The position numbers and the translations under genes are program-made. A stretch of DNA of 64,000 bases, from the NCBI GenBank assembly GCA_944368975.1, contig CALVXI010000006.1, forward strand, positions 1 through 64,000. Reading direction: 5' to 3'. Shown here one piece after another: positions 17,758 through 25,732 of the stretch. The DNA is from an uncultured Bacilli bacterium. Lineage in GTDB: Bacteria; Bacillota_I; Bacilli_A; RFN20; CAG-826. The notes under the pieces were generated by a model. It had not been told where the DNA came from, made no database searches, and was given only the letters and a program-made list of their open reading frames with translations. Each line of letters opens with the position of its first letter. Within the stretch, counting starts at the first letter, position 1.

Positions 17758-19698
17758 ATGGAAATTAATAAAAAACAAGCTTATGATTCGTCCTCAATTG
17801 AGTATTTAGAAGGACTTGAAGGTGTTCGAAAAAGACCTGCAATGTATATTGGAAGTACCAATACTTATGGTCTTCATCATTTAGTATGGGAAATTGTTGA
17901 TAATGCTGTTGATGAAGCTTTAAATGGATATGGTAATAAAATTACAGTAACAATTAATAAGGATGGAAGCCTTAGCGTTCTTGATGAAGGACGTGGTATT
18001 CCTGTTGATATTCATAAAAAGACTAAAATGCCTGCTGTTCAATTAATTTTTACGACATTACATAGCGGTGGAAAATTTAGTGAACAAGCATATAAATCAA
18101 GCGCTGGACTTCATGGTGTTGGAAGTGCAGTAACCAATGCTTTAAGTTTATTTTGTGATGTTACAGTTTATAAAGATGGTAAAATTAATCACATACGTTT
18201 TGAAAATGGTGGAAAATTAAAGCAACCTTTGGAAGTATTAGGAACTACTTTAAAACACGGAACTCTCGTTACTTTTAAACCTGACCCAAAAATATTTTCT
18301 ACAGTCGAATTTAAATGGGATACAATTTATAATCATTTACAAGAAAGCGCTTATTTATTAAAAAAAGTTCACTTTATTCTTAAAGATGAAAGAACTAAGA
18401 ATGAAGCTGAATTTTATTATGAAAATGGATTAAGGGAATATATTGAGAACTTAAATCAATCAAAACAAGTTTTAGGCCCTGTAATTGACTTTAGTGATGA
18501 AACTAATAATATTTCTATTGAATTAGCTTTTCAATATTGCTTAGAAGATTATAACGAAACCATATATAGTTATGTAAATAATGTTCGTACTCGTGATGGT
18601 GGAACTCATGAATCTGGTTTTAAAACAGGTATTACAAAAGCCGTTAATGATTTTGCTGAAGCAAATAATTTATTAAGAAATAAGCAAAAACTTGAAGGAA
18701 GTGATATCCGTGAAGGATTAACTGCTATAGTATCTTTAAGAATGCCTGAAAGTATCCTAGAATTTGAAGGCCAAACTAAAGGGAAATTAGGAACACAACA
18801 AGCTTTAAGTGCTGTAAGTAATTTAATATATACAAAATTTACATATTATTTAAATGAAAATAAAGAATTTGCAAGTAATTTAATTCGTAAATGTATTGAT
18901 TCTCAAACTGCAAGATTAGAAGCACGAAAAGCTAAAGAAGAAGTTCGAAATAAAAAAAGAAAAGAAACTGTTATTTTAAGCGATAAACTTACTCCAGCTC
19001 ATGGAAAAGATTATGAACTTAATGAATTATTTATTGTTGAAGGTGATAGTGCTGGAGGAAGTGCTAAAAAAGGCCGTAATCCTAAAACTCAAGCAATTTT
19101 GCCATTAAGAGGTAAGCCTTTAAATACCGATTCAATTACAATGGATCGCTTATTAAAAAATGAAGAAATTGCAACAATTATAAATACAATTGGTGCTGGC
19201 TATGGTTCTAATTTTGATATAGACAATATCCATTATGGAAAAATTATTATTATGACTGATGCTGATACTGATGGTGCTCATATTCAAACATTATTATTAA
19301 CTTTCTTTTATCATTATATGAAGCCATTAATTAATGCTGGAAAGGTATTTGTTGCTGTTCCTCCTTTATACCGTGTCTATAAAGGCTCTGGGAAAGATTA
19401 TAAATATCGATACGCCTGGGATGATAATGAATTAAATGAAGCAAAAAAGGAAATTGGAAAAGGCTATTCAATTACAAGATATAAAGGTTTAGGTGAAATG
19501 GATCCTAATCAATTAAAAGAATCTACAATGGATCCAAAGCATCGCTTATTACTTCAAGTAAATATTGACGATCCTTTAGTTGTGGACCAAAGAGTATCAA
19601 TTTTAATGGGTAAAGATTCTTCTTTACGTAAAAAATGGATTGAAGAAAATGTAGATTTTAATCAAAATGATGAATTTATGAAGGAGGTAATCAAATAA
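17758..19698 (+). CDS. parE: DNA topoisomerase IV subunit B (ParE)
   Basis: ATPase subunit of topoisomerase IV, which decatenates daughter chromosomes. The GHKL ATPase site shows VDNAVDEAL, DEGRGIPVD and LHGVGSAVTNAL; TOPRIM shows VEGDSAGGSAKKGR and TDADTDGAH. ParE rather than GyrB is indicated by NTIGAGYG, TDADTDGAHIQTLLL and the C-terminal ILMGKDSSLRKKWIE, which resemble B. subtilis ParE as I recall it, and by a partner of ParC type. ATG 17758 gives 646 residues; a TTG four codons upstream is possible. It is translationally coupled to parC (TAATG). Confidence 0.93.
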   Translation: MEINKKQAYDSSSIEYLEGLEGVRKRPAMYIGSTNTYGLHHLVWEIVDNAVDEALNGYGNKITVTINKDGSLSVLDEGRGIPVDIHKKTKMPAVQLIFTTLHSGGKFSEQAYKSSAGLHGVGSAVTNALSLFCDVTVYKDGKINHIRFENGGKLKQPLEVLGTTLKHGTLVTFKPDPKIFSTVEFKWDTIYNHLQESAYLLKKVHFILKDERTKNEAEFYYENGLREYIENLNQSKQVLGPVIDFSDETNNISIELAFQYCLEDYNETIYSYVNNVRTRDGGTHESGFKTGITKAVNDFAEANNLLRNKQKLEGSDIREGLTAIVSLRMPESILEFEGQTKGKLGTQQALSAVSNLIYTKFTYYLNENKEFASNLIRKCIDSQTARLEARKAKEEVRNKKRKETVILSDKLTPAHGKDYELNELFIVEGDSAGGSAKKGRNPKTQAILPLRGKPLNTDSITMDRLLKNEEIATIINTIGAGYGSNFDIDNIHYGKIIIMTDADTDGAHIQTLLLTFFYHYMKPLINAGKVFVAVPPLYRVYKGSGKDYKYRYAWDDNELNEAKKEIGKGYSITRYKGLGEMDPNQLKESTMDPKHRLLLQVNIDDPLVVDQRVSILMGKDSSLRKKWIEENVDFNQNDEFMKEVIK

Positions 19699-22295
19699 TG
19701 GCAAAGAAGAAAATTGATAACACTCCTAGCATAATTGAAAATATACAAAATGAATCTTTAGATAATATAATGAGTGATAGATACGGAACATACGCTAAGT
19801 ATGTTATTCAAGACCGTGCTATACCAGATGCTCGTGATGGATTAAAACCAGTTCAAAGAAGAATTATATATATGATGTATTCAACTGGTAACACTTATGA
19901 TAAACCAACAAAAAAATGTGCAAAAATTGTTGGTGATGTTATGGGTAAATTACATCCTCATGGTGATTCCTCGATTTATGGTGCTTTAATAAGAATGAGC
20001 CAAAATTGGGTAATGAATACCCCTTTGATTCACGTACAAGGAAATAATGGTAGTATTGATAACGATCCTCCAGCCGCAATGCGTTATACCGAAGCTCGTT
20101 TAGCAGAAATTTCTTTAAATTTAGTTAAAGATTTAGATAAAGATACTGTTGATATGATGCTAAACTATGACGATTCTTTGGAAGAACCTATTGTTTTACC
20201 ATCTCGTTTTCCTAATTTATTTTTAAATGGAAGTGAAGGTATTGCTGTTGCAATTGCTACTGAAATTCCACCTCATAATTTAAAAGAACTTATAGATGCC
20301 ACAATTTATCGTATAAATCATCCTCACTGTTCTTGTGACGACTTACTTAATATTGTTAAAGGTCCTGATTTTCCTACTGGAGGAATAATTTATAAAAGTG
20401 AAGGCTTAAATGATATCTATCGAACTGGTAGAGGAAAAGTCGAAGTAGCTAGTAAAGTAGATATAGTTGAAGAAAAGGATTTCAATTCTTTAGTAGTTAC
20501 AGAAATTCCATATAAAGTTAATAAACAAGAATTAGTTTATAGTATAGACAAAATTAGAAAGAGCAAGGAAATTGATGGCATAATAGATGTTATTGATGAG
20601 AGTGCTAATGAAGATGTTAAAATCGTTATTAATTTAAAAAAAGATGTTAATCCAAAAATAGTTTTAACATACTTATTTAATAAAACACAATTAAAAACTA
20701 ATTATAATGCAAATATCGTCGCAATTTGTCACGATAGACCTAAGACTTTAACTTTAACAAGTTATCTTGATATTTACATTGAACATCAAATCGAAGTTGT
20801 TACAAGAAGAACAAGATTTGATTTAAAAAATGCTAAGTCACGTCTTGAAATTGTGGATGGTTTAATTAAAGCAATTAATATTATTGATGAAGTCGTTGAT
20901 TTAATTAGGCATAGTAAAGATAAAAGGGATGCTAAAGATAACTTAATCAAAAAATACGATTTTAGTGAAGATCAATCAGAAGCAATTGTTATGATGCATT
21001 TATATCGTTTAACAAATACTGATATTAATATTTATCGTAACGAAAGAGAATCATTAAAGAAAGCAATTGCTGAATATGAGAGTCTTTTAACAAACGAAAA
21101 TTTACTTAAAAAAGTAATTATTAAAGATTTAAAAGAGATTTCTGAGAAATTTAATATTCCTAGAAGAACGATTATAGAAGAAAAAGCTGAAGAAATAACT
21201 ATAGATAAGCGTGATTTAGTCGCAAAAGAAGACGTTTATGTCATTTTAACTAGAGAAGGATATATTAAACGTTCTACTTTAAAGTCTTTTAAGGCTAGTA
21301 ATGGAACATTACCAGGACTTAAAGAAGGCGACTCGATAGTTTTACAGACTATAGTTAACACTATTGACTATATCTTAGCTTTTACAAATAAAGGTAACTA
21401 TTTATTTATTCCTGTGCACTTAATTAATGAAATTAAGTGGAAAGATGAAGGAAAACACATTAATAGCATCGTTACTTTGCCTATTGATGAAAACATTATT
21501 AAAGCTATTGTTGTTAAAAACTTTGATAAAGATGTTTCAATTGCTTTTGTTAGTAAAAATAATTACATAAAGAAAACAAAATTAAAAGAATTCTATACTA
21601 CTAGATTTTCTAAGCCAATTACTTGTATGCGATTGAATAATGGTGACGAACTGGTCGATGTTAGTGTAGTTAATGGTAATAGTAATTTCTTAATTACAAC
21701 AAAATTAGGGAATTCAACCTATTTTAACGAGAATCAAATAGAAGCTACCGGATTAAGAACTTTAGGTGTAAAAGCTATTTCAACATTGAAAAATTCTTAT
21801 ATTTGTAGTTTATTATCTTATCGTCATGATGAAAAAGGTAAAATTTTATTCATTACTGATAAAGGTGCTGCAAGAATTTTTGATATATCTAAATTAGAAT
21901 TAACACAAAGACTAGGCAAAACACAAAAAGTATTTGAATCTTTTAAAAGTGATTTGCATAGCTGCGTATTTGCAACTAAGATTTTAAATACAAAAGAACC
22001 TTTAAAACTTAATGCTTTAATGAGTGATAATTCTATTACTGAATTAATAATTGATGATTTTAAAATAACTCCTGAAAAAAATTGTAAAAATAATTTGAAT
22101 ATTGATGAAAGCAAAACTATAAAACAAATATTTATTTCTGAAGTTCAAGTTATTGATGATAATACAATAGTCGAAACACCATCAAATGAAGATAAACATA
22201 TTCCAAACAACAGCATTAATAATGTCTATAAAAAAGATGAAAATACTGAAGAAGAATATGAACAAATTTCAATATTTGATGAAATGGGTGATTAA
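19698..22295 (+). CDS. parC: DNA topoisomerase IV subunit A (ParC)
   Basis: DNA cleavage subunit of topoisomerase IV. The winged-helix domain has the ParC-like IQDRAIPDARDGLKPVQRR and HPHGDSSIYGALIRMSQ, and the active-site Tyr lies in AAMRYTEARL near residue 126. The quinolone-resistance region reads GDSSIYG. A C-terminal beta-pinwheel follows, and the protein ends with an acidic ~60-residue tail (TEEEYEQISIFDEMGD). The ribosome binding site AAGGAGG lies in the parE 3' end. The 865-residue length includes this extended tail. Confidence 0.94.
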   Translation: MAKKKIDNTPSIIENIQNESLDNIMSDRYGTYAKYVIQDRAIPDARDGLKPVQRRIIYMMYSTGNTYDKPTKKCAKIVGDVMGKLHPHGDSSIYGALIRMSQNWVMNTPLIHVQGNNGSIDNDPPAAMRYTEARLAEISLNLVKDLDKDTVDMMLNYDDSLEEPIVLPSRFPNLFLNGSEGIAVAIATEIPPHNLKELIDATIYRINHPHCSCDDLLNIVKGPDFPTGGIIYKSEGLNDIYRTGRGKVEVASKVDIVEEKDFNSLVVTEIPYKVNKQELVYSIDKIRKSKEIDGIIDVIDESANEDVKIVINLKKDVNPKIVLTYLFNKTQLKTNYNANIVAICHDRPKTLTLTSYLDIYIEHQIEVVTRRTRFDLKNAKSRLEIVDGLIKAINIIDEVVDLIRHSKDKRDAKDNLIKKYDFSEDQSEAIVMMHLYRLTNTDINIYRNERESLKKAIAEYESLLTNENLLKKVIIKDLKEISEKFNIPRRTIIEEKAEEITIDKRDLVAKEDVYVILTREGYIKRSTLKSFKASNGTLPGLKEGDSIVLQTIVNTIDYILAFTNKGNYLFIPVHLINEIKWKDEGKHINSIVTLPIDENIIKAIVVKNFDKDVSIAFVSKNNYIKKTKLKEFYTTRFSKPITCMRLNNGDELVDVSVVNGNSNFLITTKLGNSTYFNENQIEATGLRTLGVKAISTLKNSYICSLLSYRHDEKGKILFITDKGAARIFDISKLELTQRLGKTQKVFESFKSDLHSCVFATKILNTKEPLKLNALMSDNSITELIIDDFKITPEKNCKNNLNIDESKTIKQIFISEVQVIDDNTIVETPSNEDKHIPNNSINNVYKKDENTEEEYEQISIFDEMGD

Positions 22296-22304
22296 TAACA
22301 TTTG

Positions 22305-22342
22305 GTATAAAATTAGTATATTTTTAGTATAAAATTAGTATG
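22305..22342 (+). repeat. Tandem duplicated -10/start region before yqeG
   Basis: GTATAAAATTAGTAT occurs twice (22305-22319 and 22327-22341), 22 bases apart. The second copy runs directly into the yqeG ATG (22340). Each copy holds a -10-like TATAAA, and the second is six bases from the ATG with no Shine-Dalgarno sequence. It looks like a duplicated promoter core. Confidence 0.6.
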
Positions 22343-22873
22343 AAACAGATAGTTCCTTTTGCTTGGTCAATCAATTTATTCGATATAGATATTGATTTTT
22401 TTGTTAAATTAAAGGTTAAATATTTATTCATTGATTTGGATAATACGTTAGATTGTTTTGATTCAAAGATTCCTTCAAAGAAAAGCAAGGATTATTTAGA
22501 TAAATTAAAAGAATCAGGCTTAATTCCTATAATTGTAAGTAATAATAATCAGAAAAGAGTAAAACTATACGCTGATGTTTGTGGTGTTAGATATTTGTAT
22601 CGCTGCAAGAAACCTTCTGCAAAAAAAATAAAAAAATTTATGGAAAAAGAGAATATTAATAAGAATGATGTTATAATGATAGGTGATCAAGTAATGACCG
22701 ATATTCGATGTGCTACTAAATTAGGTGTAAAAAGTATATTACTTGAAAAATTATGGCCAAATGAACAATTAATAACTAAATTGCTTCGCTGGCTTGATTA
22801 TATAAAAAGATCTCGATTGAGACGTAATAATTTACTTATAAATTGGAGGGAGATTTATGGCAGAATTAAATAA
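22340..22873 (+). CDS. yqeG: HAD-superfamily phosphatase YqeG
   Basis: HAD IIIA family phosphatase. Motif I is FIDLDNTLD near residue 31 (nucleophile and general-acid Asp), motif II is IVSNNN near 74, the Lys of motif III is in KKPSAKKI, and motif IV is MIGDQVMTDI near 113. Relatives include phosphatidylglycerophosphate phosphatases, but the substrate in this group is unproven. 177 residues is normal. It overlaps yqeH by 17 bases, matching the conserved yqeG-yqeH pairing. Confidence 0.92.
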   Translation: MKQIVPFAWSINLFDIDIDFFVKLKVKYLFIDLDNTLDCFDSKIPSKKSKDYLDKLKESGLIPIIVSNNNQKRVKLYADVCGVRYLYRCKKPSAKKIKKFMEKENINKNDVIMIGDQVMTDIRCATKLGVKSILLEKLWPNEQLITKLLRWLDYIKRSRLRRNNLLINWREIYGRIK

Positions 22874-23993
22874 AGTCGCAAGATGTTATCGTTGTGGAGC
22901 TATTTTGCAAACGGATGACGAAAATAAGGAAGGTTATATTTCTCCTGAAATTGTCAGTAAATATCCTGAAGGTTTATTACTATGCAATGATTGTTTTAAA
23001 AATGAGAGATTCAATACGGAACCAAAAGAACCACATTTTGAAGAATCTTATCAAACAATACTTGAACAAATTAAAGAATCTAAACCTTTAATTGCTTATG
23101 TTGTAGATTTATTTAGCTTTGAAGGAAGCTTTATTACAAAATTAAATGAAATGATTAAAGGACTTGATGTTTTAGTTATTGCCAATAAACGTGATTTATT
23201 ACCAAAGGATATTGATGACGAAGCTTTGCTAGAATATGTTGCACATAGACTAAGAGTAGCTAAATTAGAAGTAAGAGATGTTGTTTTAACTTCATCAAGT
23301 ACAAACTACAACATTGATTTAATGTATCAAAAAATTGTTGAATTATCGAATAATAGAGATGTTTATTTTATTGGTGCTAGTATTAGCGGAAAATCAACTT
23401 TAATTACTGAATTATTAAAGCGTTATCAAAATAACACTAGAAAATTAATTACAGTCGCTAATTTTAAAAATACAGATTTAAGGGGTTATAAAATACCTTT
23501 AACTGATAAAACTTCGATTTACGAATTACCTGGAACTGATATCCATAACAGTTTATTAAGTAAAGTCGAAAGAGTAGTACAAAATCAAATTGCTCCACGA
23601 AAAGAAGTAAAAGCACGTAAATTTAATCTACATTGTAATAATTCAGTCGCTATTGGCGGATTATGTGTTGTTGAATTATTAAGTAAAACAAAAACTGATA
23701 TTTCAATATATGCAAGTAGTGGTGTGGAAGTTAAAATGAAGAGAATTACTGGTGAAAAATATCTTCAATCTATTTTAAAGAAAAAGAATATTAAACCTTG
23801 TAGTTCAAGATATACATTATTCAATGAATTTGATGCTTATGATTTTCAAATCACTGAGGAAGGATCAAGAGATATTGGTATTTTGGGGTTAGGTTGGTTT
23901 AATTTTAAAGGAAATAATCAAACTTTCCGTATATTTGTTCCAAAAGGCGTTTATGTTTATACAACAAGAGCAAAGGTAAATTATGCTAAATAA
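22857..23993 (+). CDS. yqeH: Ribosome-assembly GTPase YqeH
   Basis: Circularly permuted GTPase needed for 30S subunit maturation. The N-terminal zinc finger is CYRCG plus CNDC. The GTPase motifs come in permuted order: G4 ANKRDLL near residue 103, G5 TSSSTN, then G1 GASISGKST near 174 and G3 LPGTD near 223. The ribosome binding site GGAGGGAG stands a few bases before the ATG, inside yqeG. Its end overlaps yhbY by 11 bases. B. subtilis has aroE after yqeH; it is missing here. Confidence 0.94.
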   Translation: MAELNKVARCYRCGAILQTDDENKEGYISPEIVSKYPEGLLLCNDCFKNERFNTEPKEPHFEESYQTILEQIKESKPLIAYVVDLFSFEGSFITKLNEMIKGLDVLVIANKRDLLPKDIDDEALLEYVAHRLRVAKLEVRDVVLTSSSTNYNIDLMYQKIVELSNNRDVYFIGASISGKSTLITELLKRYQNNTRKLITVANFKNTDLRGYKIPLTDKTSIYELPGTDIHNSLLSKVERVVQNQIAPRKEVKARKFNLHCNNSVAIGGLCVVELLSKTKTDISIYASSGVEVKMKRITGEKYLQSILKKKNIKPCSSRYTLFNEFDAYDFQITEEGSRDIGILGLGWFNFKGNNQTFRIFVPKGVYVYTTRAKVNYAK

Positions 23994-24285
23994 TAAAGAG
24001 AAGAACTTCCTAAAATCCTATGCTGGTAAAAACCAGATTTTAAAGATTAATATAGGAAAAGATTTAATTACAGATACTGCATTAACTAATATTTCTAATG
24101 CTTTAAATAAATATGAGTTGGTTAAAATAAATTTTCTTAAAACGGCAATTGAATCAGTTGAGATGGAAGAATTGATTTTGGATTTATGCAGTAACTTACA
24201 TTGCGATTTGGTAAGCAAGATAGGACATGTTATTTTAATTTATAAAGAGAACATCAAATCACCAAAACATATTGTTATAAAATAG
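23983..24285 (+). CDS. yhbY: CRM-domain RNA-binding protein YhbY/YqeI
   Basis: A 100-residue CRM-domain protein linked to pre-50S/30S particles. The family pattern is visible: an N-terminal LNNKEKNFLKSYA, a central IGKDLITDTALTNISNAL, and a C-terminal VSKIGHVILIYKEN that replaces the usual IGRxxVLYR end. It overlaps yqeH by 11 bases and abuts yqeK with no gap. The neighbouring nadD of Bacillus is absent. Confidence 0.9.
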   Translation: MLNNKEKNFLKSYAGKNQILKINIGKDLITDTALTNISNALNKYELVKINFLKTAIESVEMEELILDLCSNLHCDLVSKIGHVILIYKENIKSPKHIVIK

Positions 24286-24864
24286 ATGACAAAAGAAGAA
24301 ATATTAAAAATCTACACTAATAAAGAGTCTTATTTAAAAAGAATAAGACCTTTTTTAAGTGAACATCGTTATCTACATTCTCAAAGTGTTGCAAATCTAT
24401 GTTATCAAATTGCAGACAAGAATGGCTTATTTAAAGAGAAATTTTATCTTTCTGGATTATTTCACGACTTAGGTAAAAATTGTGCTAAAAACGCAGCTAG
24501 AACTCAAATGGAGACATTTTTTAGAGCATATATAGATTTACCAGATTATACTTATCATCAATTTATAGGAAGTTTAATTTTAAAAAGCGAGTTTAATATT
24601 TTTGATAAAGAATTAAATGAAGCTATTATGTGTCACTGTACTGGAAAAGCTAATATGAGCTTAATGGATAAAGTTTTATATGCGTCAGACAAGATAGATC
24701 CATTAAGAGGATACGATAGTGAATTTATGATTAAAGCAATGCTGAATAATATTGAAGAAGGCTTTAAATTGGTTTTAAAAGAGAATTTCATTTATTTAAA
24801 ATCTAAAAATGCTATTTTTGATAGATTATCTAAAAATTGTTATCAATATTATGATATATTCTAA
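24286..24864 (+). CDS. yqeK: HD-domain phosphohydrolase YqeK
   Basis: HD-superfamily metal-dependent hydrolase; family members hydrolyse diadenosine tetraphosphate symmetrically. The HD motif is FHDLGK near residue 60, preceded by RYLHSQSVA with the first His ligand and followed by a conserved MCHCTGKANMS region (His) and ASDKIDPLRGYD. 192 residues is normal. It is the last + strand gene before the strand switch. rsfS, which normally follows, is not in this window. Confidence 0.93.
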   Translation: MTKEEILKIYTNKESYLKRIRPFLSEHRYLHSQSVANLCYQIADKNGLFKEKFYLSGLFHDLGKNCAKNAARTQMETFFRAYIDLPDYTYHQFIGSLILKSEFNIFDKELNEAIMCHCTGKANMSLMDKVLYASDKIDPLRGYDSEFMIKAMLNNIEEGFKLVLKENFIYLKSKNAIFDRLSKNCYQYYDIF

Positions 24865-24880
24865 TTTTTGATTTATATTT

Positions 24881-24908
24881 ACTTCGTATAATCTCTATTA
24901 TGTTAACA
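24881..24908 (+). other. dif: dif-like XerC/XerD recombination site
   Basis: The 28-base site has the left (XerC) arm ACTTCGTATAA, a 6-base centre TCTCTA and the right (XerD) arm TTATGTTAACA. By my count it agrees with the B. subtilis dif sequence, as I recall it, at 22 of 28 positions, and its right arm is close to the E. coli XerD arm. It lies just after the last rightward gene and before the first leftward gene, where dif is expected, and 4 kb from xerD. It should be where chromosome dimers are resolved. Confidence 0.85.
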
Positions 24909-25007
24909 AAATTTAAAATATAACGATTCAATCATTATTATTTGGTACTAAACATATTTTTAATAATTTATAAAATTCAAAAAACAGTTAGTTTTCCACA
25001 ATTTTTA

Positions 25008-25051
25008 TTACTAAAAAATATACTAATAAACTACTAATTATCTACTAGTAG
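25008..25051. repeat. Four phased TACTA repeats ending in a palindrome
   Basis: TACTA occurs at 25009, 25021, 25032 and 25043, spaced 12, 11 and 11 bases, so all fall on one face of the helix. The last is part of the 10-bp palindrome CTACTAGTAG (25042-25051). The array lies between dif and the 3' end of the PemK/MazF-like gene. No function is known. The rest of 24909-25056 shows only AT-rich sequence. Confidence 0.5.
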
Positions 25052-25056
25052 AAAAT

Positions 25057-25569
25057 TTAACATTGATTTACAATGGTTAATTCGGATTTTTTTAAAACAA
25101 TTTTTTCTAGAAACTTCTTATATAAAATTATTAATTTATTAACGAAACTTTCGTCAAATAAAAAATCTGTTTTATAAAAATTATCATTAATTGATACGAT
25201 ATCAGTTTTTCTAATAGGTCTAATTTTAGTTATTAAGGCTATATATTCATCTTTATAGCTTAAATATGATATTTTACCAACATTAATGCCAATTCGTTTA
25301 TCAATACAATCTAAAGCATTAATTAAAGGACATATTATTAAACTATTATCAATCGAAGTACTTCTATCTAAAGTTAAACCATAATAATGACATTCTTTAT
25401 TATTAATAATGGTTTTATAAAGTATTAATTGTCCTTTCTTTATTTCTCCTTTATTTTTTGCTTGTTCAAATATCCTTATTGAATTTTCTGCCCATTCAAT
25501 TTGCTTAATAATTGGATCATTAAGGTCATAATCAACCTTATAGATAATCTCTTTTCTCTTTCTATCCAT
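25057..25569 (-). CDS. PemK/MazF-like protein
   Basis: A 170-residue protein whose middle resembles the PemK/MazF fold: IKKGQLILYKT near residues 39-49 (the first strand, with the KxGDIV-like pattern), NSLIICPLINA (replacing VISND/VIVAP), and ALITKIRPIRKTDIV near 111-125 (like the QIRTI/DKxRL segment). MazF toxins are mRNA interferases, but this one is longer, diverged, and has no antitoxin gene upstream, so toxin activity is uncertain. The start ATG follows GAGAGGG by five bases. The ~100 bases before it can form two competing hairpins. It lies beside dif. Confidence 0.5.
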   Translation of the reverse strand: MDRKRKEIIYKVDYDLNDPIIKQIEWAENSIRIFEQAKNKGEIKKGQLILYKTIINNKECHYYGLTLDRSTSIDNSLIICPLINALDCIDKRIGINVGKISYLSYKDEYIALITKIRPIRKTDIVSINDNFYKTDFLFDESFVNKLIILYKKFLEKIVLKKSELTIVNQC

Positions 25570-25668
25570 ATATACCCTCTCGATTAGGTCTAAGAGAGGC
25601 TTATTTTAATTACTTTATTTTAAGGAGTTTTGTTGTATGCGAAAATCAAATCGCATCTCTTAGACCTA
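25570..25668 (-). promoter_or_regulatory. Structured leader of the PemK/MazF-like gene
   Basis: A perfect 13-bp inverted repeat pairs TAGGTCTAAGAGA (25585-25597) with its complement (25656-25668). Inside is a 6-bp hairpin (ATGCGA 25637-25642 / TCGCAT 25651-25656). A competing 6-bp hairpin pairs CCTCTC (25576-25581) with GAGAGG (25594-25599). Read on the - strand, the competing hairpin hides the ribosome binding site GAGAGGG, and it cannot coexist with the long stem. A 13-codon reading frame (25615-25656, -) starts at the end of the upstream arm. There is no U-run, so it is not a standard terminator. Control of translation is inferred. Confidence 0.5.
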
Positions 25669-25698
25669 TATATGTAGAAAGCTTTTTGCCTTCTTATA

Positions 25699-25709
25699 AT
25701 ACAAGTCGT
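25699..25709 (-). promoter_or_regulatory. ACGACTTGTAT motif, third copy
   Basis: One mismatch from the 11-base motif before the C39-peptidase and 61-residue peptide genes. Downstream on the - strand comes ATAAGAAGG, like the ribosome binding sites after the other copies, but no ATG follows closely; the next gene is the PemK/MazF-like one 130 bases away. The G-run complement CCCCCC follows the upstream permease stop codon, as also seen after valS. Confidence 0.3.
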
Positions 25710-25732
25710 GTCAAAATTAAAATATTGGGGGG

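Noticed and set aside
17758-22295. Calling the topoisomerase pair gyrB-gyrA
   Set aside because: NTIGAGYG and TDADTDGAHIQ in the B subunit, and IQDRAIPDARDGLKPVQRR and the MSQ/GNNGSIDNDPPAAMRYTEARL stretch pattern in the A subunit, fit ParE/ParC, as does the divergent plsY neighbour.
24992-25000. DnaA box / replication origin near 25 kb
   Set aside because: Only one DnaA-box-like sequence (TTTTCCACA, one mismatch) is present, and genes converge here rather than diverge, which is the terminus pattern.
25057-25569. Xer-borne module flanked by two dif sites
   Set aside because: No second dif-like 28-base site is visible between 25570 and 25732; the ACTTGTAT copy there lacks a right arm.
25585-25668. 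Rho-independent terminator
   Set aside because: The 13-bp stem has a 58-base loop and no U-run on either strand; a regulatory leader fits better.
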